Assembly: GCA_035653615.1 (NCBI GenBank)
Contig: DASRBN010000012.1
Span: forward strand, 62,001-126,000
Direction: 5' to 3'
Source of the DNA: Ktedonobacteraceae bacterium
Lineage (GTDB): Bacteria > Chloroflexota > Ktedonobacteria > Ktedonobacterales > Ktedonobacteraceae
DNA length: 64,000 bases
The notes beneath the pieces are model-generated. The model had not been told where the DNA came from. It ran no database searches and worked only from the letters and a program-made list of their open reading frames with translations. The translations under genes were made by a program, and so were the position numbers. Shown piece after piece: positions 16,960 through 27,201 of this stretch; the stretch's first letter is position 1; the number at the start of each line of letters is the position of its first letter.

Positions 16960-17355
16960 CTAATGACTCCCGGAAGATGTTGTCGTAAGGCTCTCGACCA
17001 TCTTGACAAGCTCATCAACGTCAAAAGGTTTTTCTAAGAAATGCACACGTAAATCTGAAAGATCCTCTATGTCGGTAAAAGAGGCAGCAGAGGTTAAAAT
17101 AATGGGGAGGGAAGAAAGACGAGAATCATTTCGTATCTGCCTGATTACCTGGATACCTGAAACTGCTCTTGGCAGGCGCAAATCTACGATCAGGAGACCC
17201 ATCGAAACGGCGGCCTGTTCTCCTTCTCCGGCCAGCAATGCGTTTAAACAGGCATCGGCAGTAGGATAAATGACGACGCTATATTTTGCATCCTCCAGTA
17301 TGAGACGCAACATCTCCTGGATCGCTACATCGTCTTCCAGCAGGCCAATTTGCAT
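16960..17355 (-). CDS. single-domain response regulator
   Basis: 131 residues, receiver domain only: IGLLEDDVAIQEMLRLIL (acidic pair), GLLIVDLRLPRAVSGIQV (phospho-acceptor Asp near residue 58), LPIILTSAAS (Thr/Ser switch) and FLEKPFDVDELV (conserved Lys). With no output domain it works by protein contact. It follows the sensor kinase gene (17477-18889) on the same strand after 121 bases and is probably its partner. The ATG at 17355 is preferred over an upstream in-frame ATG at 17379 because GGGAAG lies just before it. Confidence 0.88.
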   Translation of the reverse strand: MQIGLLEDDVAIQEMLRLILEDAKYSVVIYPTADACLNALLAGEGEQAAVSMGLLIVDLRLPRAVSGIQVIRQIRNDSRLSSLPIILTSAASFTDIEDLSDLRVHFLEKPFDVDELVKMVESLTTTSSGSH

Positions 17356-17476
17356 ACTTCTTCCCTTTTTACGATTCATGGGACGACTCTGCTTACATAG
17401 ACACTATATCAGAACCGGCCACGTTTAGCAAGAGTTGGAATATGTTACAAATGTGGGGCGGAATGAAGACCTCCGC

Positions 17477-18889
17477 TTAAGTGGAAACGACTAGACTTTT
17501 TTCATCTGCTGGGATCATAATTTCATTCGTTTGCGCCAGGAGCATAGTAGAATCGGCGAGTGGTAAGGTGAAAGTGATGCTTGTCCCTTCCGTTTCACGG
17601 CTGGTCAGCATAACTTCGCCCTGCATAGCCTCGACAAACTTACTAGTGATATAGAGCCCGAGTCCAATACCAGGAATATAGGCTGTAGCCGGGCGCGCGA
17701 GCCGGCTATACGGCTTGAAGAGCTGCGAGCGCAGCTCATCAGGAATACCGATACCATAATCGCGTACAGTAATATGCATCACGCGAGATTCTTGTTTATC
17801 TTCACCGGCGATGAACTTTTGTAGCTCCTTTTCCCACGAGAAGCGGTTTTGCTGTTGCTGCGGCCTTTGCTTTACGCATGCCAGCACCTCGATCAATCCC
17901 CCATCCGGGGAATATTTCAGCGCGTTATCCAGGAGATTCTGAAGCACTTGCTCCACCCGGTCTGCATCGGCCCATACTAAAGGAAGATCAGGATCGAGAT
18001 CACAACGAATATGATATTTTCCCGGTTGTTGCTGATCGACGCGATCCTGGATAAGCTGTGCCACACGCCGGCACAATTGCGCTATATCGACTTTAGAGAA
18101 GTAGAGAGCCAATCGCCCCGACTCTATGCGCGAGATATCGAGAAGATCAGCTATGATGACTTCCAGGTGATCGACCTGCTCCATAATCACGTGCAGGTAG
18201 TGTTGCCGGCGTTCCAGGGTCATCTCTGCCTGACCACTCGTATCAAGATGATCCGGCACGCTATACGCCTGTAAAAGCCCTGCGTAGCCTTTGATCGCGG
18301 TCAGCGGCGCTCGCAGTTCATGGCTAACCATAGAAACAAACTCGCTTTTCACCACGCCATCATTCGCCATCCCTGCCTGAGGCGATTCATATCTATCCGG
18401 GCTGGAAGTCAATATCTCCTTCATGCGATGAAGATATAGATCACGTAGCGCGCGTTCGAGGTCAGGAGCAATTGCCTGTCGATACTCATCCAGCAGCCGG
18501 TACTCACCTTGAGAGAAATTGCCTGGAAACGGATTGGCTATAAGAAACAGGCCAGGTAGCCCGGCAGGTTGCTCAACCGGCACCACAACAAGGCTGCGCA
18601 CCTCAAGATTGGAAATTGCCACCCGGTAGTTATTGCTGTATTGTATGTAACCGGACTGTACAGCGAGATCGAACAATGCCCGCACCTGCTCTTGCTCGAG
18701 TAATGGCTTAAGTTCTGGCGAGCCATAATAGCTCAGGGGAAAGCATGAAGTGGAAGGAAACAGGTCAAGCAAGGGATGCCGTAACTCCATAACAGGGCAG
18801 CCTATCATAAGACAGGCTGCCTCACCATCTACAAGCTGCCTCGCCTGTTCTACCAATCCAAGAACACGTGCTTCCCGTCTCACAGGCAT
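17477..18889 (-). CDS. soluble GAF-type sensor histidine kinase
   Basis: 470 residues without membrane helices. The first 170 residues resemble a GAF-like sensory region. A HisKA domain (KSEFVSMVSHELRAPLTAIK, phospho-His in SHELR) and HATPase domain (VLQNLLDNALKYSPDGG, DYGIGIP, GIGLGLYITSKFVEAM) follow. GGGAGAG precedes the ATG at 18889. The cognate regulator is probably the single-domain receiver downstream. The signal is unknown. Confidence 0.9.
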   Translation of the reverse strand: MPVRREARVLGLVEQARQLVDGEAACLMIGCPVMELRHPLLDLFPSTSCFPLSYYGSPELKPLLEQEQVRALFDLAVQSGYIQYSNNYRVAISNLEVRSLVVVPVEQPAGLPGLFLIANPFPGNFSQGEYRLLDEYRQAIAPDLERALRDLYLHRMKEILTSSPDRYESPQAGMANDGVVKSEFVSMVSHELRAPLTAIKGYAGLLQAYSVPDHLDTSGQAEMTLERRQHYLHVIMEQVDHLEVIIADLLDISRIESGRLALYFSKVDIAQLCRRVAQLIQDRVDQQQPGKYHIRCDLDPDLPLVWADADRVEQVLQNLLDNALKYSPDGGLIEVLACVKQRPQQQQNRFSWEKELQKFIAGEDKQESRVMHITVRDYGIGIPDELRSQLFKPYSRLARPATAYIPGIGLGLYITSKFVEAMQGEVMLTSRETEGTSITFTLPLADSTMLLAQTNEIMIPADEKSLVVST

Positions 18890-18982
18890 CTCTCCCTCGC
18901 CGTTTAAAGTACGCGCCAGAAGAATCTCATTTCCAGTATATGCGGCACTCCAACAAGCGGGCGAAGAATCCAGAAACGCGGG

Positions 18983-20101
18983 TTATGGCCGGGTGTTCAA
19001 GTGTATGTCACCGCTGTTCGTCTTGAACGTCAACTGGCTAGATGAGCCTGGCGAGCCAATATAGCCGCTGGCTGTCGCACCAGAGTCGTTATTCTGTACA
19101 TCTATCGTGGGCACATTTCTGTCGATCGAACCTGAATCTGTAGAGGCATTTACAGAGGCATTACCATTCAAATTGGCAGTGATATCACCGCTGTTGGTCG
19201 TAAACTGGTAGTTTCCAGAGCCGGTAATGCTTCCATCGAAATTAATATCACCAGAATTATCATTGAGAGTAGTTGTGCCTGCCAGCTGATCCTGCCTGCC
19301 ATTAATATCACCGGAATTATCCGTCAACAGGGAAGAGGTACTCAATATATCGTTTGTGGTCGTGATATCGCCGCTATCGGTGGAGAGAATCATCTGCCCA
19401 CTGATACCGTCAACACTGATATCATCTGAATTTGTATGAATTTGCAGGTTGCTATTATCAGGAACCGTTAGATTAAAATCAACGGAGCCACCCTGGCCAT
19501 CAAAACTGATCGTAATAGTATTCCCATCCTGGTTGTAGGCTACTTTTTCATTGTTGGGATTGCTAAAAATATCTGCTTGCTTGATAGCTTGAACATTTAC
19601 GCTTTTCGAACTACCGCTGCTCTGCACGTGAACCGAGCCGCCCAAATCGTTGATGATAATCGTCGGCTGATTGGTCACAGTGAACGTTTGCGGTACAGTA
19701 ACGCTATTCTGGAAGCCAAAACCTCGAAAGGCCGAGCCGAATCCGCCGCTCATAAACCCAAGAATGATAATTGCGATGATGATCCATAACCAGGGGCTGC
19801 GACCACGCCTTCTCGCCTGTTGCCTGTAAGGTGTTCTGGTAACGTTGTTTGGCGGAGCATAGCTATAAGAGTCTGGGCTGGGATAATCCAATTTCTGATC
19901 TGGTGGAATCTGCTGCCCGGCGCCGGCATACCCATCTTGATAGTCGCGTAGTGGAGGCGGCGCCTGCCATTGCTGCTCTTGCGGTCTAGCATTGACCGGT
20001 TGTGTCGCGTCTATTTCCTGCTCCTGCGGAACATTATTCTTGTTCAGTGGCCGCGTAGGTTTCCAGTCCGGGTCGGCAAACTGCATCTCCTGATCGTTCA
20101 T
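18983..20101 (-). CDS. DUF4097-family membrane-anchored beta-repeat protein
   Basis: 372 residues. About 110 Pro/Gln-rich cytoplasmic residues, a basic stretch (RQQARRRGRSP) and one membrane helix (LWIIIAIIILGFMSGGF), then an external beta-rich domain. That domain repeats the DUF4097 signature S-G-D-I at roughly 20-25-residue intervals (TDSGDITT, DNSGDINGR, DNSGDINFD, TNSGDITAN, TNSGDIHLN), each probably one turn of a beta-helix. DUF4097 proteins are often linked to envelope stress systems, but the function is not known. The ATG at 20101 has GAAGAGGA before it; the upstream in-frame extension to 20185 is not expected to be coding. Confidence 0.85.
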   Translation of the reverse strand: MNDQEMQFADPDWKPTRPLNKNNVPQEQEIDATQPVNARPQEQQWQAPPPLRDYQDGYAGAGQQIPPDQKLDYPSPDSYSYAPPNNVTRTPYRQQARRRGRSPWLWIIIAIIILGFMSGGFGSAFRGFGFQNSVTVPQTFTVTNQPTIIINDLGGSVHVQSSGSSKSVNVQAIKQADIFSNPNNEKVAYNQDGNTITISFDGQGGSVDFNLTVPDNSNLQIHTNSDDISVDGISGQMILSTDSGDITTTNDILSTSSLLTDNSGDINGRQDQLAGTTTLNDNSGDINFDGSITGSGNYQFTTNSGDITANLNGNASVNASTDSGSIDRNVPTIDVQNNDSGATASGYIGSPGSSSQLTFKTNSGDIHLNTRP

Positions 20102-20185
20102 AGTATCCTCTTCTCCATGTGGAATTACACTCAGCACCCTTATTATCCTGTAATCATTTACGCAAAGTGAGAGGTAGAGTTGCAC

Positions 20186-20214
20186 TTGACCATCGCGGAA
20201 GAGGACGTTACAAT
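20186..20214 (+). promoter_or_regulatory. sigma-70 promoter of the HEAT-repeat gene
   Basis: TTGACC (20186-20191) and TACAAT (20209-20214) with a 17-base spacer, about 80 bases before the ATG at 20303 and divergent from the DUF4097 gene. Confidence 0.65.
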
Positions 20215-20302
20215 AACCCCGTATCGCTCAGCGTATTGTTTTGAGAGGACTATGTAAAATAGTTCTGAGCAAATATGATTACTATAAAAGGATAGAAATT
20301 GC

Positions 20303-22135
20303 ATGTCCGAAACGAGATTGGAACAAACTGAGAATCCCATTCCTCCTGATAGCGGCTCATCCGAACCCGGTGAGGTGCTGATCGACGAAAGTACAACGGG
20401 AACGACTATAGTAGCGCTTGCCCCCCCTGCCAATGTCTCTCCTGTACCGGCGGCAACACAACGACCATCAAACCGCTCCGCCACAGTAGAACACCTCGCT
20501 GCCCGGCGCACTGTAACGCCGCTCAATGCTGATGATCGTGAAGTGAAACAAAAGATCAGCGAACTGCGCGCGGAAATGACGACTCTGGTGACTGGCCTGC
20601 GCTGGGGAGGAGTGCCTGTCAGCGAGACTGCTGAGCGTATGATCCCGCTTCTGAATATGGGTTCGTTGCAGCAATGGATACCAATTCTGGTGCCCAACCT
20701 GCTGGAAATTGATCGTGCCGGAAACCTGGTCCCGGCCTGGTTCAACATCATCGAACGAGAAGACCCTATCGATATAGCTCCAGATGCCAACCCTGCTGAA
20801 ACGATGATCGGACGCGCCCGCCGCATCGGTATCCTGATGCTGGGGTATTATAAAACCCCGGAGATTGCCGAATTCCTGGGCAAGCTGGCAACCGATCCCC
20901 ACTCTTCACTCTACGCCACGCGCTCGCTGGTAAAGCAGAACACAATCGCTTCAATGCAGGCCATGGCCAATGCGCTCAAGTCTGCTGAAGGCTGGGCGAA
21001 GGTCGATATCATCGATGCTTATGCCACGCTGAACCAGTCCCGTTTCTATGAACTTATGCTGGCAAGTGGGCTGGATCGTGCCAACGGGCTGGAAAGCTAT
21101 ATTGCCATTCCACTTTACCGCACTATTCCACTCGCGAAGTACTTGCGGGGTGGAAAAGACATCCCGGCACGCCTCACACAGCAAGCCGCCCTGGTTGTCG
21201 GCCAGGTGCTTCAGGATAGTTCGAATACAGCTCCGGCAAGCCCTGATGCGCTTCCCATTATCTTCGAGCGCGATTTGCGTGAGATTGCCACGGCCCTTTT
21301 TGAGGGAACCCGCAATACTCCTTTCTGGCAGAACGTGACCGCGTTGCATCGCCTGGGCCTCTTCCTTGGCCGGTATTGGGCGAACATCTCGCGCGGCGCT
21401 GTGCAGGATCAGCGTATTGTACAGCCCGTCTATGCCTGCCTATCGCTGATGCCGGATATCGAACGCTGGATGAATAGCACGGGCCGCGATGTGCTGCTGA
21501 ACGCACTCGCCAATTCAGAAGAGGCTTTCCTACCCGCGATGAAGGTATTGAATGAATTGCGCGATCCACGCGCGGCTTCTGTACTCCTGTCACGCCTCGA
21601 CAGCGTAACACAGATTACTGACCGGACGCAAGCCATCCAGGTGGGTCATATCTGCGATACCCTGGCGCAACTTGGAGATCCCCGCGCGACCAGCTCCATG
21701 CTTTCGCTCATCAAACGGGTCGCGAACATTGACCTGCGGGCCAGTCGTGGCAGGCGTCGCGATAACCTGGCCGTAGGTGATCCCGACCTGCCTACAAGTA
21801 TTGTATACGCTGCTGTTATTCGCGCTTTTGCCCAATCCGGTGATCGCGGCGCTATTGATATTGTTGCTCGCGCAGCCGGCGACTTCGATCCATATGTGCG
21901 AACACAGGCGCTTGAAGCATTGAAAAAAATCGACCCGAATGGAGAAGATATGCGCAGCCGCCGGGCAGCACGCGAAGCGCTGAACGATCCGCGTGATACA
22001 GTAGTCCGACTTGCCTGCCAGCTACTCACACAGTATCACGACACCGAATCGATACTCCTGCTACGCAACCTGGCCGAGACCCGTCCTGAATTCGCCCCAT
22101 CAGCTCAGGATGCCTTGAGAAAGCTAGAAATGTGA
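20303..22135 (+). CDS. HEAT-repeat protein of unknown function
   Basis: 610 residues, soluble. The first 60 or so residues are Pro/Thr/Ser-rich and probably disordered. The rest is helical, and the last 230 residues show HEAT-like repeats (for example LNELRDPRAASVLLSRLDSV, LAQLGDPRATSSMLSLIK, DPYVRTQALEALKKIDP, LNDPRDTVVRLACQLLTQY). Such solenoids are protein-protein scaffolds. It precedes the Ser/Thr kinase gene on the same strand, but a strong terminator lies between, so they are separate transcription units. AAGGAT precedes the ATG. The middle region matches nothing I recognise. Confidence 0.85.
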   Translation: MSETRLEQTENPIPPDSGSSEPGEVLIDESTTGTTIVALAPPANVSPVPAATQRPSNRSATVEHLAARRTVTPLNADDREVKQKISELRAEMTTLVTGLRWGGVPVSETAERMIPLLNMGSLQQWIPILVPNLLEIDRAGNLVPAWFNIIEREDPIDIAPDANPAETMIGRARRIGILMLGYYKTPEIAEFLGKLATDPHSSLYATRSLVKQNTIASMQAMANALKSAEGWAKVDIIDAYATLNQSRFYELMLASGLDRANGLESYIAIPLYRTIPLAKYLRGGKDIPARLTQQAALVVGQVLQDSSNTAPASPDALPIIFERDLREIATALFEGTRNTPFWQNVTALHRLGLFLGRYWANISRGAVQDQRIVQPVYACLSLMPDIERWMNSTGRDVLLNALANSEEAFLPAMKVLNELRDPRAASVLLSRLDSVTQITDRTQAIQVGHICDTLAQLGDPRATSSMLSLIKRVANIDLRASRGRRRDNLAVGDPDLPTSIVYAAVIRAFAQSGDRGAIDIVARAAGDFDPYVRTQALEALKKIDPNGEDMRSRRAAREALNDPRDTVVRLACQLLTQYHDTESILLLRNLAETRPEFAPSAQDALRKLEM

Positions 22136-22141
22136 AAACGA

Positions 22142-22184
22142 GGCCGGATACCCGAAAACTTTCCGGGCATCCGGCCCCATTTTT
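22142..22184 (+). terminator. rho-independent terminator after the HEAT-repeat gene
   Basis: GGCCGGAT (22142-22149) pairs with ATCCGGCC (22169-22176), with an inner CCCG/CGGG stem (22151-22154, 22164-22167), followed by TTTTT (22180-22184). It lies six bases after the stop codon. Confidence 0.9.
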
Positions 22185-22386
22185 GTCTGTCTATCCCCTA
22201 TTTCTTTTCCTTCCATGATAGTTCTATTGGGTGATACTCAATAAGAGAACTTCAGACGCCTCTGTATACTGTTAGTAGGAAATATAATTATCCGAGATGC
22301 GAGGCAAAGGTTGTCCTCAAGCTAACGGTACATGAAAGACTTTTCTGAACTACATCTTTTATCTTATTTCTTACTAGAGGCGGCAA

Positions 22387-23772
22387 ATGAATATGCTGGT
22401 GGGGAAAACTCTTGGTGGGTATCGTCTTTTGCGGCTCATCGAAAGCGGTGGAATGGGTGATATTTACCTGGCCCAACATGCTCGCATTGGGCGTAAAGTT
22501 GCGATTAAAGTTGTGTGCGGAGATTTGCGCGACCATCCCGATACGCCTGAAAGCAGGCAGGCGGCGGCGCGTTTTGAACGCGAGGCCCGCGCTGTGGCCG
22601 CACTGGAGCATGAACATATTTTACCGCTCTATCATTTTGGAGAAGAGGTCATCGATGGCGATGCAGCGCCCATTACATACCTCGTCATGCCCTATTTACC
22701 GGAGGGTTCGCTGTGGAACTGGCTGCAGAGGCGCACGCAGCACTTTGGCTTCTCCTGGCCAATTGGCGCACAGGAAGCCGGTTATTATCTCTTACAATGC
22801 GCGGCGGCATTACAATGTGCCCACGATCATGGCATCATCCATCGCGATATCAAGCCGACGAATTTCTTAATTCGCGTTGAGCGGGGCACCGGCAAAATGG
22901 GAGCAGATGGAAACCTCAAAAAAATCTTTCCCCATGGCAGGCCGCACCTGCTACTGGCGGATTTTGGCTTAGCCGCATTCTACCGCAATGGCCGTTCACT
23001 GCACCGCTCTGTCGGCACTCCTTTGTATATGGCCCCCGAACAGTTCGACGACCCGGCGCTAGAAACTTCTGTACATGTAGGGCCGGCAGCAGATCAGTAC
23101 GCGCTGGCCGTCATGATCTACCAGCTTGTGACGGGTCGCGCGGTCTTCGAGGGAACGGCCAGCCAGTTGCTTCACCACCATCATCATACACCGCCAACTC
23201 CACCGAGTGTTTACAATACTTCTCTTCCTGCTGAGTTGGACGAAGTATTTCTCAAAGCATTGGCGAAGAAACCAGAACAGCGCTACGCCAATATCCTCGC
23301 GTTTGCTCAGGCCTTTGACGCAGCGCTGCAACACCTGAGACGTTCATACCAAACCGGTCCCCTTGAGCCAGGAAGGCGCGTGGAACAGGCTGAAATTGAG
23401 AAGCCGAAAGCGGCCCCTGTACTCCCCGCCGCCCAGCAGCGAGATCGCGGCACTATGCCTTTGCCAACCATCAGAATAGCCGCGTCTCCCCCGCGTGGCA
23501 CTCCCCAACCCGCCCTTATCCTGCCAGGCAGGCCTCATATTGCTACATTGGAGAAGAGCAGGTCGCGCGGACAGACGCCACTTCCGCAGGTGGAAGCGGC
23601 CTACAGCGATGAACCAACAGCGCCCACAATAGAGATACCGCAGGTACCGCGTAGGACGAGAGCAGTTCACCTCTCATCCTCAACTATAGTAGCGTTGACG
23701 GGATCGATTGTGCTTTTGCTGCTGGTAACGGGCCTGCTGTTGGCGATGTTGAGCCTGGGGCATGGACACTGA
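22387..23772 (+). CDS. PknB-type Ser/Thr protein kinase with C-terminal membrane anchor
   Basis: 461 residues. Kinase domain from about residue 11 to 275: ATP loop [11 protein letters not shown], Lys in KVAIKVV, catalytic loop [24 protein letters not shown] and [12 protein letters not shown], so it is predicted active. A Pro-rich juxtamembrane stretch of about 130 residues leads to one C-terminal helix ([20 protein letters not shown]) and only a few external residues, so there is no external sensor domain. Substrates are unknown. AGAGG precedes the ATG. Confidence 0.93.
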   Translation: MNMLVGKTLGGYRLLRLIESGGMGDIYLAQHARIGRKVAIKVVCGDLRDHPDTPESRQAAARFEREARAVAALEHEHILPLYHFGEEVIDGDAAPITYLVMPYLPEGSLWNWLQRRTQHFGFSWPIGAQEAGYYLLQCAAALQCAHDHGIIHRDIKPTNFLIRVERGTGKMGADGNLKKIFPHGRPHLLLADFGLAAFYRNGRSLHRSVGTPLYMAPEQFDDPALETSVHVGPAADQYALAVMIYQLVTGRAVFEGTASQLLHHHHHTPPTPPSVYNTSLPAELDEVFLKALAKKPEQRYANILAFAQAFDAALQHLRRSYQTGPLEPGRRVEQAEIEKPKAAPVLPAAQQRDRGTMPLPTIRIAASPPRGTPQPALILPGRPHIATLEKSRSRGQTPLPQVEAAYSDEPTAPTIEIPQVPRRTRAVHLSSSTIVALTGSIVLLLLVTGLLLAMLSLGHGH

Positions 23773-23795
23773 TAGCGATGCCTTCCGGCGGCAAC

Positions 23796-25091
23796 TTACA
23801 CCTGGCTCATAGAGGCCAGGGGGAGAATAAACCAAAAAGTAGAACCCTGCCCGGGGATGCTCTCGACGCCAACCTGCCCTTGATGGCGTTCAATAATGAT
23901 GCGGCAAATGTACAACCCTAATCCCAGTCCAACGCTGTTGCCGCTCTGGACCTCAATCCCCGGGACCCGGTGGAAGCATTCCCAGACTCGTGCCTGTTCT
24001 TCTGCTGCAAGCCCTGGCCCCTGATCGCGCACCCAGACTCGTGCCTGCTGTTCCATAACATCAAGCCCCGCAAAAACAGGGCGATCTTCGGGCGAGTACT
24101 TGAGCGCGTTGGTCAGGTAGTTAGTCACAACCTGGGCAAGGCGATCGGCATCAGCGTAGACCAGCACCGGCTGTGCCTGCGGAATTTGGAGCAAAAGTGT
24201 ACGTGTTGGCGCAGCCTGACGTTGCTCGTTGAAGGCCCGGCGGACAATCATCCTCAGATCAGTGGCCTCACAGTGCAGTTCCAATCTACCTGCCCGGATA
24301 CGCGACACATCCAGCATATCGTTCACCAGCCGTTCTACCAGGCATACCTGTTGATCGATGTGCGCAAATTCCTGGGGCATGAGCATTACCTTCTGGTTGA
24401 ATTCCTCAGGCACCCCGGAACTCGTGCGTACCAATTTCTCCAGACGCCGCTGCATCGATTGAAGACTAAGCTTGATGTAGGTCAGCGGAGATTTCAGTTC
24501 ATGGCCGGCTATAGCCAGAAAGGTATCCATCTGGGTCTGGGTCTCACGCAGGACCTGCGCCTGCGTTTCGACTTCCTGGCGGGCCTGGCTCCGTCGCGCC
24601 ACGTTCCCGGCGATCAGGCTGATCAGCAGGCCCACCAGCAGCATCAACCCCACGCCAACTACCTTTTCCATCCTTACGATGGACCAGGAGAACTGAGGTG
24701 GGAAGATAGCATAATACTCCATTGCTGAGCCAACTAGCGCCGCCAACAGGCTCGGGCCACCACCCCAATTCAGCGCCACCAATGCCACTCCCAGGGTCAC
24801 CAACACCCCTGACATGCTGAGTGCAGGCATGACCATCCTCAAGAGCAGTGTCAATGCGACGGCAATCACTTCCACTATTACTGCTGCCAGGTAGCCAAGA
24901 GCCGGATGGCGGAGACGAGCGGGCAACCAGGAAGGCGCAAACGTATTGATGCGTACCAACTGGCATAGGCGATGCCACGTGTCGCCGGTAAGCCACCACT
25001 GTGGAGCGGACGGCCTGGTTTCGTCCAGGTCATGGCCAGCGTTTGGCGTACCGGACTGAGACCGGTGCTTCACGGAAACCATCTCCATCAT
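23796..25091 (-). CDS. sensor histidine kinase with KdpD-like DUF4118 membrane domain
   Basis: 431 residues. A four-helix membrane module of DUF4118 type (LGYLAAVIVEVIAVALTLLL, then LNWGGGPSLLAALVGSAMEY) as in KdpD-related sensors, then HisKA (FLAIAGHELKSPLTYIKLSL) and HATPase (VVTNYLTNALKYSPED, RDQGPGLA, GLGLGLYICRIIIERHQG). No response regulator gene is adjacent. The start may be any of three clustered ATGs at 25091, 25088 or 25082; none has a strong ribosome site. It converges with the Ser/Thr kinase gene. Confidence 0.9.
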   Translation of the reverse strand: MMEMVSVKHRSQSGTPNAGHDLDETRPSAPQWWLTGDTWHRLCQLVRINTFAPSWLPARLRHPALGYLAAVIVEVIAVALTLLLRMVMPALSMSGVLVTLGVALVALNWGGGPSLLAALVGSAMEYYAIFPPQFSWSIVRMEKVVGVGLMLLVGLLISLIAGNVARRSQARQEVETQAQVLRETQTQMDTFLAIAGHELKSPLTYIKLSLQSMQRRLEKLVRTSSGVPEEFNQKVMLMPQEFAHIDQQVCLVERLVNDMLDVSRIRAGRLELHCEATDLRMIVRRAFNEQRQAAPTRTLLLQIPQAQPVLVYADADRLAQVVTNYLTNALKYSPEDRPVFAGLDVMEQQARVWVRDQGPGLAAEEQARVWECFHRVPGIEVQSGNSVGLGLGLYICRIIIERHQGQVGVESIPGQGSTFWFILPLASMSQV

Positions 25092-25260
25092 ATTCCACCA
25101 CGTTCATAGAGGAATGCTCTTCTGGCTGCGCTAGCTCATCAGACAAAAGATAATGTCCCTGTTTAGAGTATGACCGGAGAGCATTATGAAAACGTCACGC
25201 GCATCGTCATAAATGGAAACCGCCTCCACACCAGGCATCTTTCGGAGAGGTTTTTGGGTA

Positions 25261-25290
25261 AGGAGCGCACTTTTAACACTGTGCGCTCCT
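25261..25290. terminator. hairpin after the CocE-type hydrolase gene
   Basis: AGGAGCGCAC (25261-25270) pairs exactly with 25281-25290 around a 10-base loop. It lies 22 bases beyond the stop of the minus-strand hydrolase. The T-run (CTTTTGTT) is on the plus-strand side, so efficiency on the minus strand is uncertain. Confidence 0.6.
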
Positions 25291-25311
25291 CTTTTGTTGG
25301 CTCAGTCCCCT

Positions 25312-27078
25312 CTACTGCCCGGGCACAACCGGCAGTACTATGTAGGATGGATGGTCACGGTCATGCAATATTGTCTGATGTGCTACTGCCAGCTCTATAT
25401 CTACACCAAAATCGTGCCCTGTATTGGGATTGCGGTCCCAGCGCGGGAAACCACTGCTTGTCACATCCAGGCGAATGCGATGCCCGGCCTTGAAGACGTT
25501 ACTGGTTGACCAGAGATCAATTTCATATTCATAGGCTCTGCCCGGCTCAATGAGGGAAGGAGCCTCGCCGCGAGCAAAGTTGCGGTAGCGCGCGCGAATG
25601 ATGCCATCGGTCAGAATTTGCGCGAAGCCATTGGGATGCACATCCACGAGGCGCGCCACAAAATCAGTATCCGGCGCGCTGGAAACGGCCCAGAGATGCA
25701 TGGTGATGGGGCCAGTGACCTCTACATCCTGCTCCAATACGGGCGTCGTATAGACCAGGACATCCGGGCGGATTTCAATGGGAGTTTGATCAAGCGGACC
25801 AGCACGAAATTCCGGCGACATCAGTAGCGCGCCGCCACGCGTCATCACCGGATTGGCCGGATCGTAGACAAATTGATCGAACGGCTCATTATCGGGACTT
25901 TCAGTACTCAAAGTACCATCTCCGTTCAGTGTATTGGCCTGGCCATTGCTGCGCAGGTAGAAGCGTGTCTCGACTGCTCGCGCCAGCGGCCATTCCTGCT
26001 CGTCGCGCCAGATATTCGCGCCCATCACGAACAGGCGAATCGGTGCCTCACGCATCATGCCCGTGTCGATCCCCTTAAGCCAGTGGTCGAACCAGCGTAC
26101 TTGCAGGCTTGTCAGGTCGATCTGCAGGTTGATGTAGGCGGCGGAAGCGCCAAAGCCAAAATTCATATCGCCAATGGGATTGTTCATTCCACCATGCGAC
26201 CAGGGGCCGATCAGCAACTTGCTCTGCCGCGCCTCTGACGTGCTGCCAGAATGGCGCATGAAGGTGAAATTGTCGATGGTATCCTGCAGGAAGATATCGT
26301 ACCAGCCGGCGACGTTAAACGTAGGAACCGTGACACGCTCGCGTTTCTCCAGCAACGTCATGTAATCGAGCGAAGAACGATCCATCGGCTTTTCGACGAG
26401 CGAGAAGAAGGTGGAATCGATGCCTTGCCGTTTGAAAGGCGCGAAATCCCGCAGTGGCAATTCCCAGTAACCCCGGCTCGCCAGGTTATCCATTTCGGCG
26501 GCAAGCATATAGATTGCGCGCCCTAGAGCCTCTGGATTCCCACGATGACGGCGCATCAGCACATCGAGATTCATTTGCAAATCCCAGTTCGCCAGCCCAA
26601 GCTGCAATGCTCCACCGCGGAAGAGGACGCCGTTCAATGGGTCATTCCAGGTTTGAACGGGTACCATTGCCTTCAGTGCGGGCGGCTGGAGTACGGCGGC
26701 GGACCATTGCGTGAAGCCGAAATAAGAGATGCCGTACATACCGACGCTGCCGTTACTGTAGGGCAACCTGGCGGCCCATTCAACGGTATCGAACCCATCC
26801 TGATCTTCATTGTGAAAGGGATTCCATTCGCCCTCCGAAGTCAGGCGCCCGCGCGTATCCTGTACAATCACGACATAGCCCCGTCGCGCCACCTGCGCAG
26901 GGTCCATGACGGCAGTCCCAATGGGGAAATCCTTGCCATAAGGTAGACGTGTGAGCAGAACCGGCCATTGACCATCGCCCGCGGGCCTGTACACATTGGA
27001 ACGTAATACGGTGCCATCTCTCATGCTGGCCGGTACATCAAAATCGACGGTGATTTCCTGACCCAGTTGCATTGCCAT
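25312..27078 (-). CDS. CocE/NonD-family serine hydrolase (X-Pro dipeptidyl peptidase fold)
   Basis: 588 residues. Catalytic triad by family pattern: nucleophile in YGISYFGFTQWS near residue 118, acid in VAGWYDIFLQDT near 258, histidine in LIGPWSHGG near 292. The C-terminal jelly-roll domain (VTGPITMHLWAVSSAPDTDF onward) is present, so the protein is full length like cocaine esterase and glutaryl-7-ACA acylase. No signal peptide. Substrate could be an ester or an N-acyl/prolyl peptide. GGAGG lies nine bases upstream of the ATG. It stands alone, with a palindromic repeat upstream. Confidence 0.9.
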   Translation of the reverse strand: MAMQLGQEITVDFDVPASMRDGTVLRSNVYRPAGDGQWPVLLTRLPYGKDFPIGTAVMDPAQVARRGYVVIVQDTRGRLTSEGEWNPFHNEDQDGFDTVEWAARLPYSNGSVGMYGISYFGFTQWSAAVLQPPALKAMVPVQTWNDPLNGVLFRGGALQLGLANWDLQMNLDVLMRRHRGNPEALGRAIYMLAAEMDNLASRGYWELPLRDFAPFKRQGIDSTFFSLVEKPMDRSSLDYMTLLEKRERVTVPTFNVAGWYDIFLQDTIDNFTFMRHSGSTSEARQSKLLIGPWSHGGMNNPIGDMNFGFGASAAYINLQIDLTSLQVRWFDHWLKGIDTGMMREAPIRLFVMGANIWRDEQEWPLARAVETRFYLRSNGQANTLNGDGTLSTESPDNEPFDQFVYDPANPVMTRGGALLMSPEFRAGPLDQTPIEIRPDVLVYTTPVLEQDVEVTGPITMHLWAVSSAPDTDFVARLVDVHPNGFAQILTDGIIRARYRNFARGEAPSLIEPGRAYEYEIDLWSTSNVFKAGHRIRLDVTSSGFPRWDRNPNTGHDFGVDIELAVAHQTILHDRDHPSYIVLPVVPGQ

Positions 27079-27201
27079 AAACGGAACATCCTCCTGAGGT
27101 TATGATTCTTTTCGTGTAGAAAGGTTGATAGGTTTTTCATCATACAACTTTAAAGGAGGGAATGCCAGTTCTGGTAACTGGCGCTTCCCATAAGTTGGGG
27201 G

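Noticed and set aside
20158-20826. 222-codon minus-strand frame
   Set aside because: Opposes the HEAT-repeat gene and is Ser/Arg-rich like a shadow translation.
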